A DNA stretch of 20,637 nucleotides from CAZGXM01 sp964529795. GTDB lineage: Bacteria > Bacillota > JADQBR01. Below the pieces are notes generated by a model. That model made no database searches. It was not told where the DNA came from and saw only the letters and a program-made list of their open reading frames with translations. Of the stretch, positions 1 to 7,234 are shown piece by piece. Positions within the stretch are counted from its first letter, which is position 1; each line of letters opens with the position of its first letter. The translations under genes and the position numbers were made by a program. Location of the stretch: NCBI GenBank assembly GCA_964529795.1, contig CAZGXM010000050.1, forward strand, positions 1 through 20,637, in the 5' to 3' direction.

Positions 1-170
1 CCGGCGTGGTGCCGGGCCAGTTCGACCGCCCGGCGGGCTGTCTGTTCGCGCCACGCTGCGCCATCGCCACCGACATCTGCCGGACCCGCCCGCCGCTGCC
101 ACGCGGCCCCGACGAGGGCTATGCGCGCTGTCACACCCCCCTTGGCATCGAACAGGCGGTGACGGCATGA
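1..170 (+). CDS. Peptide ABC transporter ATP-binding protein (DppD/OppD type), C-terminal end only
   Basis: This is the last ~55 residues of a gene that begins before the window; the reading frame enters at base 3 and stops with TGA at 168-170. The translation contains the C-terminal extension typical of di/oligopeptide-transporter ATPases (oligo_HPY-type), with the pattern RPxGCxFxPRC followed by further spaced cysteines (DIC, ARC). By family knowledge, such proteins sit on the inner face of the membrane and hydrolyse ATP to drive peptide import, paired with the second ATPase encoded next door. The stop overlaps the next start (ATGA), so the two genes are translationally coupled. GC is very high and codon use is alphaproteobacterial, unlike everything after about 1020. 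The substrate cannot be told from this fragment. Confidence 0.85.
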   Translation, partial: GVVPGQFDRPAGCLFAPRCAIATDICRTRPPLPRGPDEGYARCHTPLGIEQAVTA

Positions 171-1066
171 GCGATCATATCGTCACCGCCCGCGCGCTGG
201 CGCGTCATTATCCGGTGCGGCAGGGGCTGCTGGCCAAACCGCAATCGGTGCGCGCGCTGTCAGAGGCCAGTTTCGATCTCAGCCCCGGTCAGACGCTGGC
301 GGTGGTGGGCGAATCGGGCTGTGGCAAATCCACCCTCGCCCGTCTGGTGGCGCTGATCGAGGAGCCGACCTCGGGCGAGCTGCTGATCCGCGGCACGCGG
401 GTGACGCCGGATCGCTGGGCCAGCCTGCGCGCCTCGGTGCAGATCGTGTTTCAGGATCCCTACGGCTCGCTCAACCCGCGCCAGCGGGTCAGCGCCATCC
501 TGCAGGAGCCGGTCAAGATCAACCGCCCCGACCTCGACGCTGCCGAACGCGACCGGCTGGCGCGCGAGAAGATGGCGCTGGTGGGGCTGCGTCCCGAGCA
601 TTACGACCGCTTCCCGCACATGTTCTCGGGTGGGCAACGCCAGCGCATCTCGATCGCCCGCGCGCTGATGCTGGACCCGGCGATTCTGGTGCTGGACGAA
701 CCGATCTCGGCGCTGGACGTGTCGATCCAGAGCCAGATACTGAACCTGCTGGTGGAATTGCAGGACCGCTTGCACCTGGCCTATCTGTTCATCTCGCACG
801 ATCTGTCGGTGGTGCGCCATTTCGCCGACGATGTGATGGTGATGTATCTGGGACGGATGGTCGAAACCGGACCCGCAGCGCAGGTATTCGCCACACCGCG
901 CCACCCCTATACCAAGGCGCTGCTGTCGGCGACGCCGCGCGCCGACCCCAACGCCAAGCGCCAGCGCATCAAGCTGGAAGGCGAATTGCCCTCGCCGATG
1001 GACGTGATCGAGGGCCCTTTTCATTTCTTGGCAGAGAAAATTTTGGGCAAACGGGGGGAGGAGTAA
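167..1066 (+). CDS. Peptide ABC transporter ATP-binding protein (DppF/OppF type), 3' end replaced at a chimeric join
   Basis: The second ATPase of a dipeptide/oligopeptide importer. Visible motifs are Walker A (GESGCGKST, about residues 48-56), the Q-loop (VFQDPYGSLNPRQ), the ABC signature (SGGQRQRISIARAL), Walker B with catalytic Glu (ILVLDEPISALD) and the switch His (FISHDLS). The C-terminal extension starts normally (KLEGELPSPMD) but the usual cysteine-containing PPGCxFxxRCP block is missing. Instead the frame runs about 18 unrelated residues (starting VIEGPFHFL) to a stop at 1064-1066. GC and codon use drop abruptly at about 1001-1020, so only residues 1 to about 280 belong to the transporter gene. 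The start at 167 overlaps the stop of the upstream partner gene. ATPase identity is certain; the end is an artefact or rearrangement. Confidence 0.85.
   Translation: MSDHIVTARALARHYPVRQGLLAKPQSVRALSEASFDLSPGQTLAVVGESGCGKSTLARLVALIEEPTSGELLIRGTRVTPDRWASLRASVQIVFQDPYGSLNPRQRVSAILQEPVKINRPDLDAAERDRLAREKMALVGLRPEHYDRFPHMFSGGQRQRISIARALMLDPAILVLDEPISALDVSIQSQILNLLVELQDRLHLAYLFISHDLSVVRHFADDVMVMYLGRMVETGPAAQVFATPRHPYTKALLSATPRADPNAKRQRIKLEGELPSPMDVIEGPFHFLAEKILGKRGEE
1001..1020. other. Chimeric junction between high-GC and moderate-GC DNA
   Basis: Left of this point every codon is GC-rich at third position and the gene is a peptide-transporter ATPase. Right of it the sequence turns AT-richer (beginning around TTTTCATTTC at 1017-1026) and stays so for 19.6 kb. 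The ATPase family alignment breaks at the same place. No transposase, tRNA, integrase or repeat marks the spot. The exact base cannot be fixed by eye; the GGGCCC at 1012-1017 lies within the uncertain zone. Confidence 0.8.
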
Positions 1067-1158
1067 TGACGGGAAAGACTGTCCGCCCGGGCGACAGTAT
1101 TACTGACGGTTTGCCATGCGGAGCAAACAGTTCACGGGTAAAACTGACTACCGGCTAA
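1066..1158 (+). CDS. Tiny ORF just right of the chimeric join, 30 aa
   Basis: An ATG at 1066 overlaps the preceding stop (TAATG) and is preceded by a purine-rich stretch (GGGGGGAGGAG) that would serve as a ribosome-binding site. The 30-residue product (starts MTGKTVRPGD, ends KLTTG) matches no family I recognise. Its stop overlaps the 3' end of the minus-strand DUF523 gene by 4 bases. The residues just upstream (ending EKILGKRGEE) may be the C-terminus of a truncated clostridial gene with which this ORF was coupled. It may equally be chance. Confidence 0.25.
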   Translation: MTGKTVRPGDSITDGLPCGANSSRVKLTTG

Positions 1159-1658
1159 TACTTTTCTCCCAGGACTTTTTTTAATGACCGGGCTGCCAAT
1201 AAATCCTCGTCGGAAAACACAGAGATGCCGTTTTGTCTGAGCAGCGCCGTGGTTACACCGCTGCCCCGTAGCAACCTGCCGGAAAAAGAACCGTCATAAA
1301 CATACTTGCAGCCACAGGAAGGGCTTCTTTCCTTAAAAATCGCGCACCTGACCTTATTTTCCCGGGCAATTGCCAATACTTTTTCCGCGCCATCGAGAAA
1401 CTGCCGGGTGACATTTCCGCCTTTTTTTGTGAATACTTTTGCTTTTCCCTGCAGCACATTGTTACCCGTCCCGTCAACTATTTCCGCCGGTTCCCTCGGT
1501 ACCGGGAGATTACCCAACTGTTCCGGACATACCGGCAAAATCGCCTCTGCTTTTAATACTTCCAAACATTTTCTTCCATGGGTCCCACCGTCAAAGCGAC
1601 AATATTGTCCTGCCAGGCATGCAGATATCAGTATAATTTTCAATTCCTCCTTGCTCAC
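1155..1658 (-). CDS. DUF523 family protein (TudS-like thiouracil desulfidase fold)
   Basis: A 167-residue cytosolic protein of the DUF523 family. It shows the family marks SACLAGQYCRFDGG (residues 12-25), LPVCPEQLGNLPVPR (41-55) and KERSPSCGCKYVYDG (109-123). Cys14, Cys44 and Cys115 occupy the conserved positions that, in the characterised member TudS, hold a [4Fe-4S] cluster used to remove sulfur from thiouracil; whether this protein has that activity is inference. The start is doubtful. The GTG at 1658 has little Shine-Dalgarno sequence before it, while a strong AAGGAGG lies inside the first codons, directly before an in-frame TTG at 1643 that would give the family-typical N-terminus MKIILISACLAG. 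The SD-to-TTG spacing is unusually short, so both starts remain possible. Confidence 0.85.
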   Translation of the reverse strand: MSKEELKIILISACLAGQYCRFDGGTHGRKCLEVLKAEAILPVCPEQLGNLPVPREPAEIVDGTGNNVLQGKAKVFTKKGGNVTRQFLDGAEKVLAIARENKVRCAIFKERSPSCGCKYVYDGSFSGRLLRGSGVTTALLRQNGISVFSDEDLLAARSLKKVLGEKY

Positions 1659-1764
1659 AGTCTTGCCGCATTCGCCAACGGTCGAAAGTATTATATCACT
1701 TTTGCAAACAATGTATAATCTCCACGCGGCGCAGCAAAACTAACAGAAAAAAGGGGGAAGGACG

Positions 1765-2142
1765 GTGGATAAACGCTCCTATTTTTTCAAACTGGACCTG
1801 GTTATTATTTTAATTGGATTGGTTTTGTCTCTTGATGTGTTTGCGGGCAGCGTGCAAACCAAACCCGGAGAATTTCGGCCGGGTAGCCAAGCACCTATCA
1901 ATTTTACCCGGCGTTTGGAAACAGCAATTGGTCAACTGCCCGGAATCAGAAAGGCCGATGCAAAATTGTACGGCAGTTCAGCAGTAATTCAACTGTGGTT
2001 TGAGGCTGCTGTCAGGCAAGACCAGGCTATTTACCTGGATGAAAAAGTGAAGCAATTAACTGGCATGTGGGACAAAAACATTATACATTGCCGGGTAAAA
2101 AATCATTATGGTATTGCCAGTAATGATTTCCGGCCGTATTAA
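1765..2142 (+). CDS. Small exported or membrane-anchored protein of unknown function
   Basis: A 125-residue protein starting at GTG, 4 bases after the ribosome-binding site AAGGGGGAAGG. Residues 10-28 form one hydrophobic segment (LVIILIGLVLSLDVFAG) ending in small residues, compatible with a signal peptide or N-terminal anchor. No lipobox cysteine is evident. The remainder (about residues 47-120) is soluble, with a segment TRRLETAIGQLPGIRKADAKL that faintly recalls the YhcN/YlaJ sporulation-lipoprotein style of alternating 'LPGI..A.V' strand-helix pattern; that link is a guess. It precedes the UPF0182 gene by 69 bases and may share its transcript. No function is assigned. Confidence 0.7.
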   Translation: MDKRSYFFKLDLVIILIGLVLSLDVFAGSVQTKPGEFRPGSQAPINFTRRLETAIGQLPGIRKADAKLYGSSAVIQLWFEAAVRQDQAIYLDEKVKQLTGMWDKNIIHCRVKNHYGIASNDFRPY

Positions 2143-2153
2143 CCATAAAGGGG

Positions 2154-2182
2154 TTTATTTTTTTTTACTTTTTGCGTACAAT
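2154..2182 (+). promoter_or_regulatory. Possible sigma-A promoter before the UPF0182 gene
   Basis: A TACAAT (-10) at 2177-2182 lies 17 bases after TTTATT (-35) at 2154-2159, about 30 bases before the UPF0182 start. The -35 element is poor and the surrounding run of T residues could also be the tail of a weak terminator after the preceding gene. Low certainty. Confidence 0.3.
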
Positions 2183-2211
2183 AGGGTTAGATTGGCAAAG
2201 GGGGAAACGAC

Positions 2212-4968
2212 ATGCGCTCAAGCCGCTACATACTGGGTTTGATAATTTTCGCCATATTGATATTGTTTATTTTCTTTAAACTGGGTTTAAATTTATATGT
2301 CGACTGGCTTTGGTTCAGTTCTCTTGACTATGCCCGGGTCTTTTTGACCGTATTGTTTTCCAATTTGACAATATGGCTGGTTGTGGGTGTGTGGTTATTT
2401 CTGTTCTTTTTTATAAATTTGCTGTTGACCAGAAAAGAAGTCTTGCAGCAGGTACAGTATACCGCTGCCGATAATGTAGTTCCGTTAAAAAACTATTACC
2501 TGGTTGATTTAATTACCTCCAGGCGCCTGCTGGTTTTTTATCTCATCCTCAGTGTACTGCTGGCTGTTATATTTTCCTCCCTGGCCGCGGGACAGTGGTT
2601 GACGGTACAAAAGTACTTACACGCTCAAGATTTTGGTCTCAATGATCCTTTGTTTAACTTGGACGTGGGTTTTTACGTATTCAAGCTGCCGTTTTTTAAA
2701 TTTACATACACGTTATTGATGACCGGTTTCGTCATCAGTACCATAATAGTAACTGCTATATATTTCCTGACCAACCCCAATCAATTTCGGAGAAACACCG
2801 ATTTTACCCGCGGCAAACTACACGTATCAATGCTGGTTGCGTTCATCCTGGCCTTAAAAGCATTCGGCTACCGCCTGGCCATGTTTGACCTGGTCCAGTC
2901 TCCCAGGGGAGTGGCTTACGGCGCCAGCTATACCGATGTACACGCCCAACTGCCGGCGCTGAAAATTCTCTTTGTTATCGCCGTCATCTCTGCCGTCCTG
3001 GTGCTGGTAAACATCTTTTTAAAAAGATTACGCTGGGTAGTTGGCGGTATTGTCCTGTTAATTGTATCCTCGGTGCTGCTTGGCAGTGTTTTCCCGGGAC
3101 TGATGCAAAAGTTTATTGTGGAACCTGATGAGTTTCGCAAGGAAAAGCCATACCTGGAGCACAATATTGCGTTTACCAGAAAGGCGTTTGCCTTGGACAA
3201 AATTAATTCGGAATTTTTCCCGCTTACCAACCAATTTACAGGTAAGGACATTGGCGCCAACCGGGGCACACTGGAAAATGTGCGGATCTGGGACTGGCGC
3301 CCGTTAATACAGACTTACTCACAACTGCAGGAAATTCGGCCTTACTACAACTTTGGCAATGTGGATATCGACAGGTATATGATTGATGGCCGCTTAAAAC
3401 AGGTGATGCTTTCCGCCAGGGAATTAAACCAGCAGCAACTGCCGCAACAGGCAAAGACCTGGATTAACGAAAAACTCCGCTATACCCACGGTTACGGTGT
3501 GGTGATGAGTCCGGCAAATATTGTTACGGAAGAGGGCTTGCCGGCTTTTTTCCTGAAAGACATTCCACCCAAAGCAACTGTTTCCGGAGTTGAAGTAAAG
3601 CGGCCGGAAATCTATTTCGGTGAACAGACAGACGGCTACGTCTTTGTCAAAACAAAAACGCCGGAATTTGACTTTCCCGCAGCATCGGGTGAGAATAAGG
3701 ATGCCTTTTACCAGGCTGACAGCGGCATCAGGGTGGGTTCGCTTTTCAGGCGACTGCTGCTGGCAGTATATCTCAATGATTTCAAGGTGCTTTTGGCCGG
3801 TGACCTGGAACCCGACAGCAGGTTACTGATATTTCGCAACATCAGCGAGCGGGTCACAAAGATCATGCCGTTCCTGCTATATGACCGGGACCCTTATTTG
3901 GTTGTCGCTGACGGAAAACTATTTTGGATACAGGATGCTTATACGGTTTCCGGCAATTTTCCCTATTCGGAACCAATCAGCGGTGTTAACTACATTCGCA
4001 ACTCGGTAAAAATTGTGGTAAATGCCTATGACGGTTCGGTGCGGTTTTACGTTGCCCAGCCATCGGAACCGGTAGTGAGAAGCTTGATGGAAATATTCCC
4101 CGGCGCTTTTCTGCCACTGGAAAAAATGCCTGTGGCATTAAGACAGCATCTACGCTACCCCGTTGACTTGTTTATGCTGCAGGCGCAGCACTATACCGCA
4201 TACCATATGACTAATCCCAGGGATTTTTATAACAAGGAAGACATGTGGAGTTTACCCACGGAAATAGTCGGGTCCAAGAAAGCTCCCATGGAACCCTATT
4301 ACACTGTTATGCGCCTGCCGGGTGAAGACACTACCGAATATTTATTGATGTTGCCGTTTACCCCGGCAAAGAAGTTAAATATGACTGCCTGGTTGGCGGT
4401 GCGCAATTCTCCGGGTAATTACGATAAAATGATTGACTTCAGATTTCCCAGGGACCGGTTGGTTTTCGGACCAATGCAGGTCGAGGCAAGAATTGACCAG
4501 GACTCGGAAATCTCCAGCCAACTGACATTATGGAACCAACGCGGGTCGGAAATAATCAGGGGTAATTTAATAGTTATTCCCATAGAAAATTCCATCCTTT
4601 ACGTGGAACCCTTGTTCCTGCAGGGGGAACAAAGCCGTCTGCCCGAATTGAGAAGGGTGATAATTGCCTATAAAGACAATATTGTCATGGACACGACGTT
4701 TGGCGAAGCTTTACAGCAACTGTTTGAAAATCTTGAAACTGACATGCCGGTAAAGCCTGAAAAAGAACCTGATCAGGTCGAGGTAACTCCACCGACAACC
4801 GGGGAAGAACAATCAATGGGCGAGTTGATTGATACCGCCAGTGAATTGTTCCAACAAGCACAGGAAAGACTGCGACAAGGGGATTGGAGCGGATACGGGG
4901 AAGCAATTAACAGGTTGGAAACCGTCCTGCGAAAACTGGAACAACTGTCAAAGGAAAACAGGCAGTAA
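2212..4968 (+). CDS. UPF0182 family large membrane protein
   Basis: A 918-residue protein of the UPF0182 family (COG1615). The N-terminal ~300 residues hold about seven hydrophobic helices, beginning IILFAIL-like at 8-24, with the typical early motif VDWLWFSSLDYARVF. A large outside domain follows, with family-typical features including NFGNVDIDRY and the later DGSVRFYV and LRYPVDLFMLQ segments. The C-terminus is a proline/glutamate-rich linker (about 845-870) and a charged helical end containing SMGELIDTASELFQQAQERL, also usual for the family. Length is as expected. The start ATG follows GGGGGAAACGAC. The family's function is unknown; topology suggests a cell-envelope role, but nothing in the neighbours decides it. 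Confidence 0.93.
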   Translation: MRSSRYILGLIIFAILILFIFFKLGLNLYVDWLWFSSLDYARVFLTVLFSNLTIWLVVGVWLFLFFFINLLLTRKEVLQQVQYTAADNVVPLKNYYLVDLITSRRLLVFYLILSVLLAVIFSSLAAGQWLTVQKYLHAQDFGLNDPLFNLDVGFYVFKLPFFKFTYTLLMTGFVISTIIVTAIYFLTNPNQFRRNTDFTRGKLHVSMLVAFILALKAFGYRLAMFDLVQSPRGVAYGASYTDVHAQLPALKILFVIAVISAVLVLVNIFLKRLRWVVGGIVLLIVSSVLLGSVFPGLMQKFIVEPDEFRKEKPYLEHNIAFTRKAFALDKINSEFFPLTNQFTGKDIGANRGTLENVRIWDWRPLIQTYSQLQEIRPYYNFGNVDIDRYMIDGRLKQVMLSARELNQQQLPQQAKTWINEKLRYTHGYGVVMSPANIVTEEGLPAFFLKDIPPKATVSGVEVKRPEIYFGEQTDGYVFVKTKTPEFDFPAASGENKDAFYQADSGIRVGSLFRRLLLAVYLNDFKVLLAGDLEPDSRLLIFRNISERVTKIMPFLLYDRDPYLVVADGKLFWIQDAYTVSGNFPYSEPISGVNYIRNSVKIVVNAYDGSVRFYVAQPSEPVVRSLMEIFPGAFLPLEKMPVALRQHLRYPVDLFMLQAQHYTAYHMTNPRDFYNKEDMWSLPTEIVGSKKAPMEPYYTVMRLPGEDTTEYLLMLPFTPAKKLNMTAWLAVRNSPGNYDKMIDFRFPRDRLVFGPMQVEARIDQDSEISSQLTLWNQRGSEIIRGNLIVIPIENSILYVEPLFLQGEQSRLPELRRVIIAYKDNIVMDTTFGEALQQLFENLETDMPVKPEKEPDQVEVTPPTTGEEQSMGELIDTASELFQQAQERLRQGDWSGYGEAINRLETVLRKLEQLSKENRQ

Positions 4969-5016
4969 CAATATCGGTCGAATATTAAATTACAGGTAAT
5001 AAAAGCGTTTAACTGC

Positions 5017-5045
5017 TGTGGAAATGTGGAAAAGATTGTGGATAA
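5017..5045. promoter_or_regulatory. Cluster of three DnaA-box-like 9-mers upstream of the ribonucleotide reductase genes
   Basis: The exact DnaA-box complement TGTGGATAA (TTATCCACA on the minus strand) sits at 5037-5045. Two variants in the same orientation, TGTGGAAAT at 5017-5025 and TGTGGAAAA at 5025-5033, precede it. They lie in the 145-bp gap between UPF0182 and the small membrane protein that leads the ribonucleotide reductase genes. DnaA control of ribonucleotide reductase transcription is established in other bacteria; its operation here is inference. No AT-rich unwinding element or dnaA/dnaN gene is present, so an origin is unlikely. Confidence 0.5.
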
Positions 5046-5113
5046 ATAATAACCGTTACTAATATCGACAAAAATCCCATTTTTACAATCAATTGTTGAC
5101 GGGAGAGGAATAA

Positions 5114-5527
5114 ATGCGCAAAATGACGATGGCATTTATTTGGATTGGTTATAAAAGAGGAGTCAGGACCTGCTTCAATATCTGTCTTTTGGCGGCAATG
5201 ATTTTAGGTGCCGCTGACTTCTTGTACGATAAAAACCTGGCTCAAGGTATCTTGGGAACAATAGTGTTATATTTCGCTGTGTTTTTGGGGACGCTGGTTG
5301 GCATTCTCAAAGGAAGGCACCTGATTGCAGGCCTGATGGTAACTGGCAGCATATTTGTCCTGGTAGCTTTCCTGTCCAGTTTTACCGGCAACCTGGAGCA
5401 AACCCCAACTCTCCAAATAATTATTGCCATGTGTATTTTCGCTGCGGCAGCTATTGTCGCTTTTCTGCTGGCACCGCAAAAAGGGATTTTTCCTTTTTCA
5501 CGTTTTTTCAACAGTGGAGGGGTTTAG
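5114..5527 (+). CDS. Small integral membrane protein of unknown function
   Basis: A 137-residue, strongly hydrophobic protein with four likely membrane helices, at roughly residues 18-35, 45-65, 72-92 and 100-118. A basic N-terminus (MRKMTMAFIWIGYKRGVR) suggests it faces the cytoplasm. The ATG at 5114 is preceded by GGGAGAGGAATAA. I do not recognise a family. The stop (TAG, 5525-5527) lies one base before the TTG start of the class II ribonucleotide reductase, whose ribosome-binding site is inside this gene's last codons, so the two are almost certainly cotranscribed. The pairing with nucleotide reduction is positional only. Confidence 0.75.
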   Translation: MRKMTMAFIWIGYKRGVRTCFNICLLAAMILGAADFLYDKNLAQGILGTIVLYFAVFLGTLVGILKGRHLIAGLMVTGSIFVLVAFLSSFTGNLEQTPTLQIIIAMCIFAAAAIVAFLLAPQKGIFPFSRFFNSGGV

Positions 5528-5528
5528 T

Positions 5529-7208
5529 TTGCCTGATAATCTTTCCGAAACCGGTAAATTGCTGCTGGAAAACCGGTACCTGCAAACAGATAAAAACGGC
5601 AAGAAGGAAACCCCCGAAGATTTTTTTCACCGGGTCGCAGCCGCAGTGGCAGGAGTAGAGCGGGATTTTGCCGGCGGCGAGAGCGCCCGGTGGGAAGAAA
5701 GATTTTACGAGTTAATGTCCTCCCTTGATTTTCTGCCCAACACTCCCACATTAATTAATGCAGGCAAAGAAAAGGGGCAGCTGGCAGCATGTTTTGTCTT
5801 GCCTGTTGAAGACTCTTTGGACAGCATTTTTACAACCCTGAAAAACGCCGCTCTGCTGCATAAATCCGGAGGAGGAACCGGGTTTTCTTTTTCCAACATT
5901 CGTCCCCGCGGCACCGTGATTGATGCCACCGGCGGCATCACCTCCGGACCGCTAGCGATTATTTCCGTTTACAATGAAGCCACTGAAGCTATCAAGCAGG
6001 GCGGGGTAAGACGGGGAGCCAACATGGGTGTGCTGCGAATAGATCATCCGGATATCATGGATTTTATCAAGGCCAAAAGTGTTCCCGGGCGTTTGGCAAA
6101 TTTCAACCTGTCTGTGGCGATTACCGATGAGTTTATTACCAAGCTCAAATACGACGAACAAGTGGAATTGAAGTTTCACGGCAAATCTTTCCGTACTGTT
6201 CCGGCAAAAGACCTGTTTAATACGCTTGTTTATCACACATGGCTAAACGGGGAACCGGGAATTTTATTTGCTGACCGTATCAATAGATACAATCCCACAC
6301 CTGAGCTGGGGACAATTGAAGCCACAAATCCTTGTGGCGAGCAGCCGCTGCTGAATTATGAAAGTTGTGTCCTGGGGTCAGTTAACCTGGCAAATATGAC
6401 CGAAAATCGAGCAGTTAATTGGCCCAAACTGGCGCAAACGGTCTTTGCCGCGGTCCGTTTCCTGGACAATGTGCTGGACAGCAACTACTACCCCTTACCC
6501 CAGATCCTGAGTATCACGAAAAAGACCAGGAAAATAGGTCTGGGAGTGATGGGATGGGCGGACCTTTTATTCCAGTTGGAAATTCCCTATGATTCCCAAA
6601 AAGCGCTGAAATTGGCGGTAAAAATAATGAAATTCATACAGGAGAAAGCCCACCAGGCATCGGCAGTGCTGGCGGCAGAACGGGGCCCGTTCCCGGCATT
6701 TGCTCATAGTAATTTGAAAACACCGCGCCGCAATGCCACCTGTACCACCATTGCACCCACCGGTAGCATCAGTTTGCTGGCCAACTGCAGCTCCGGTATT
6801 GAACCGGTCTTTTTATTGATTTACAAGAAAAAGATTATGGAAAACAAGACAGCTTATTTGGCCAACCCGTATTTTGAAAAATACCTGGAGCAAAAAAATG
6901 TCAAAAACGTCCGGGAAATATTAAAACGCTGCCGGGAAAGGGGAACTATAAAATTTGATATGTCTTTACCCGAGGAAATGAGACGGATTTTTGTCACTGC
7001 CCTGGATATTGCTCCCGGATGGCATGTGAAAATGCAGGCGGCATTTCAACGTTATTGTGATAACGCTGTCAGTAAAACCGTAAATTTACCCTTTGACACC
7101 ACGGTAGCAGAAGTTGGAAGCCTGATCCTGTCAGCACATAAACTGGGTTGCAAAGGCATTACCGCCTACCGCTTCGGCAGTAGACCCGACCAGGTACAGT
7201 TCATCTAG
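5529..7208 (+). CDS. nrdJ: Adenosylcobalamin-dependent (class II) ribonucleotide reductase, compact form
   Basis: It makes deoxyribonucleotides from ribonucleotides using adenosylcobalamin to generate a thiyl radical. The 559-residue protein starts at TTG 5529, 6 bases after GTGGAGGGG. An upstream in-frame ATG (5424) would overlap the preceding gene by over 100 bases and add 35 unrelated residues, so it was rejected. Catalytic marks: NPCGE (Asn267, thiyl-radical Cys269, Glu271) and the expected redox pair Cys88 (LAACFVLP) and Cys280 (ESCVLGSVNL). Nucleotide-site and barrel motifs include FLPNTPTLINAG, HKSGGGTGFSFSNIRP, GGVRRGANMG and APTGSISLLANC. It ends GSRPDQVQFI without the cysteine-bearing tail found in longer class II enzymes. 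No ATP-cone is evident at the N-terminus. The next gene encodes an endonuclease IV-like protein 26 bases downstream. Confidence 0.93.
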   Translation: MPDNLSETGKLLLENRYLQTDKNGKKETPEDFFHRVAAAVAGVERDFAGGESARWEERFYELMSSLDFLPNTPTLINAGKEKGQLAACFVLPVEDSLDSIFTTLKNAALLHKSGGGTGFSFSNIRPRGTVIDATGGITSGPLAIISVYNEATEAIKQGGVRRGANMGVLRIDHPDIMDFIKAKSVPGRLANFNLSVAITDEFITKLKYDEQVELKFHGKSFRTVPAKDLFNTLVYHTWLNGEPGILFADRINRYNPTPELGTIEATNPCGEQPLLNYESCVLGSVNLANMTENRAVNWPKLAQTVFAAVRFLDNVLDSNYYPLPQILSITKKTRKIGLGVMGWADLLFQLEIPYDSQKALKLAVKIMKFIQEKAHQASAVLAAERGPFPAFAHSNLKTPRRNATCTTIAPTGSISLLANCSSGIEPVFLLIYKKKIMENKTAYLANPYFEKYLEQKNVKNVREILKRCRERGTIKFDMSLPEEMRRIFVTALDIAPGWHVKMQAAFQRYCDNAVSKTVNLPFDTTVAEVGSLILSAHKLGCKGITAYRFGSRPDQVQFI

Positions 7209-7234
7209 AAATTAGCGAGAAAAGGAGTTTTTAC

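Noticed and set aside
260..1024. Long minus-strand reading frame opposite the ABC ATPase
   Set aside because: It mirrors a real gene in high-GC DNA, where long antisense frames are common; the Arg/His-rich product has no family features.
1306..1743. Plus-strand 145-codon frame opposite the DUF523 gene
   Set aside because: The minus-strand frame has clear DUF523 motifs; this one has none.
5017..5045. Chromosomal replication origin
   Set aside because: Only three DnaA-like boxes, with no dnaA/dnaN genes or clear AT-rich unwinding region nearby; a promoter-control site is more likely.
5424..5528. Upstream ATG extension of the ribonucleotide reductase
   Set aside because: It would overlap the membrane protein gene and lacks a ribosome-binding site; TTG 5529 has an ideal one.
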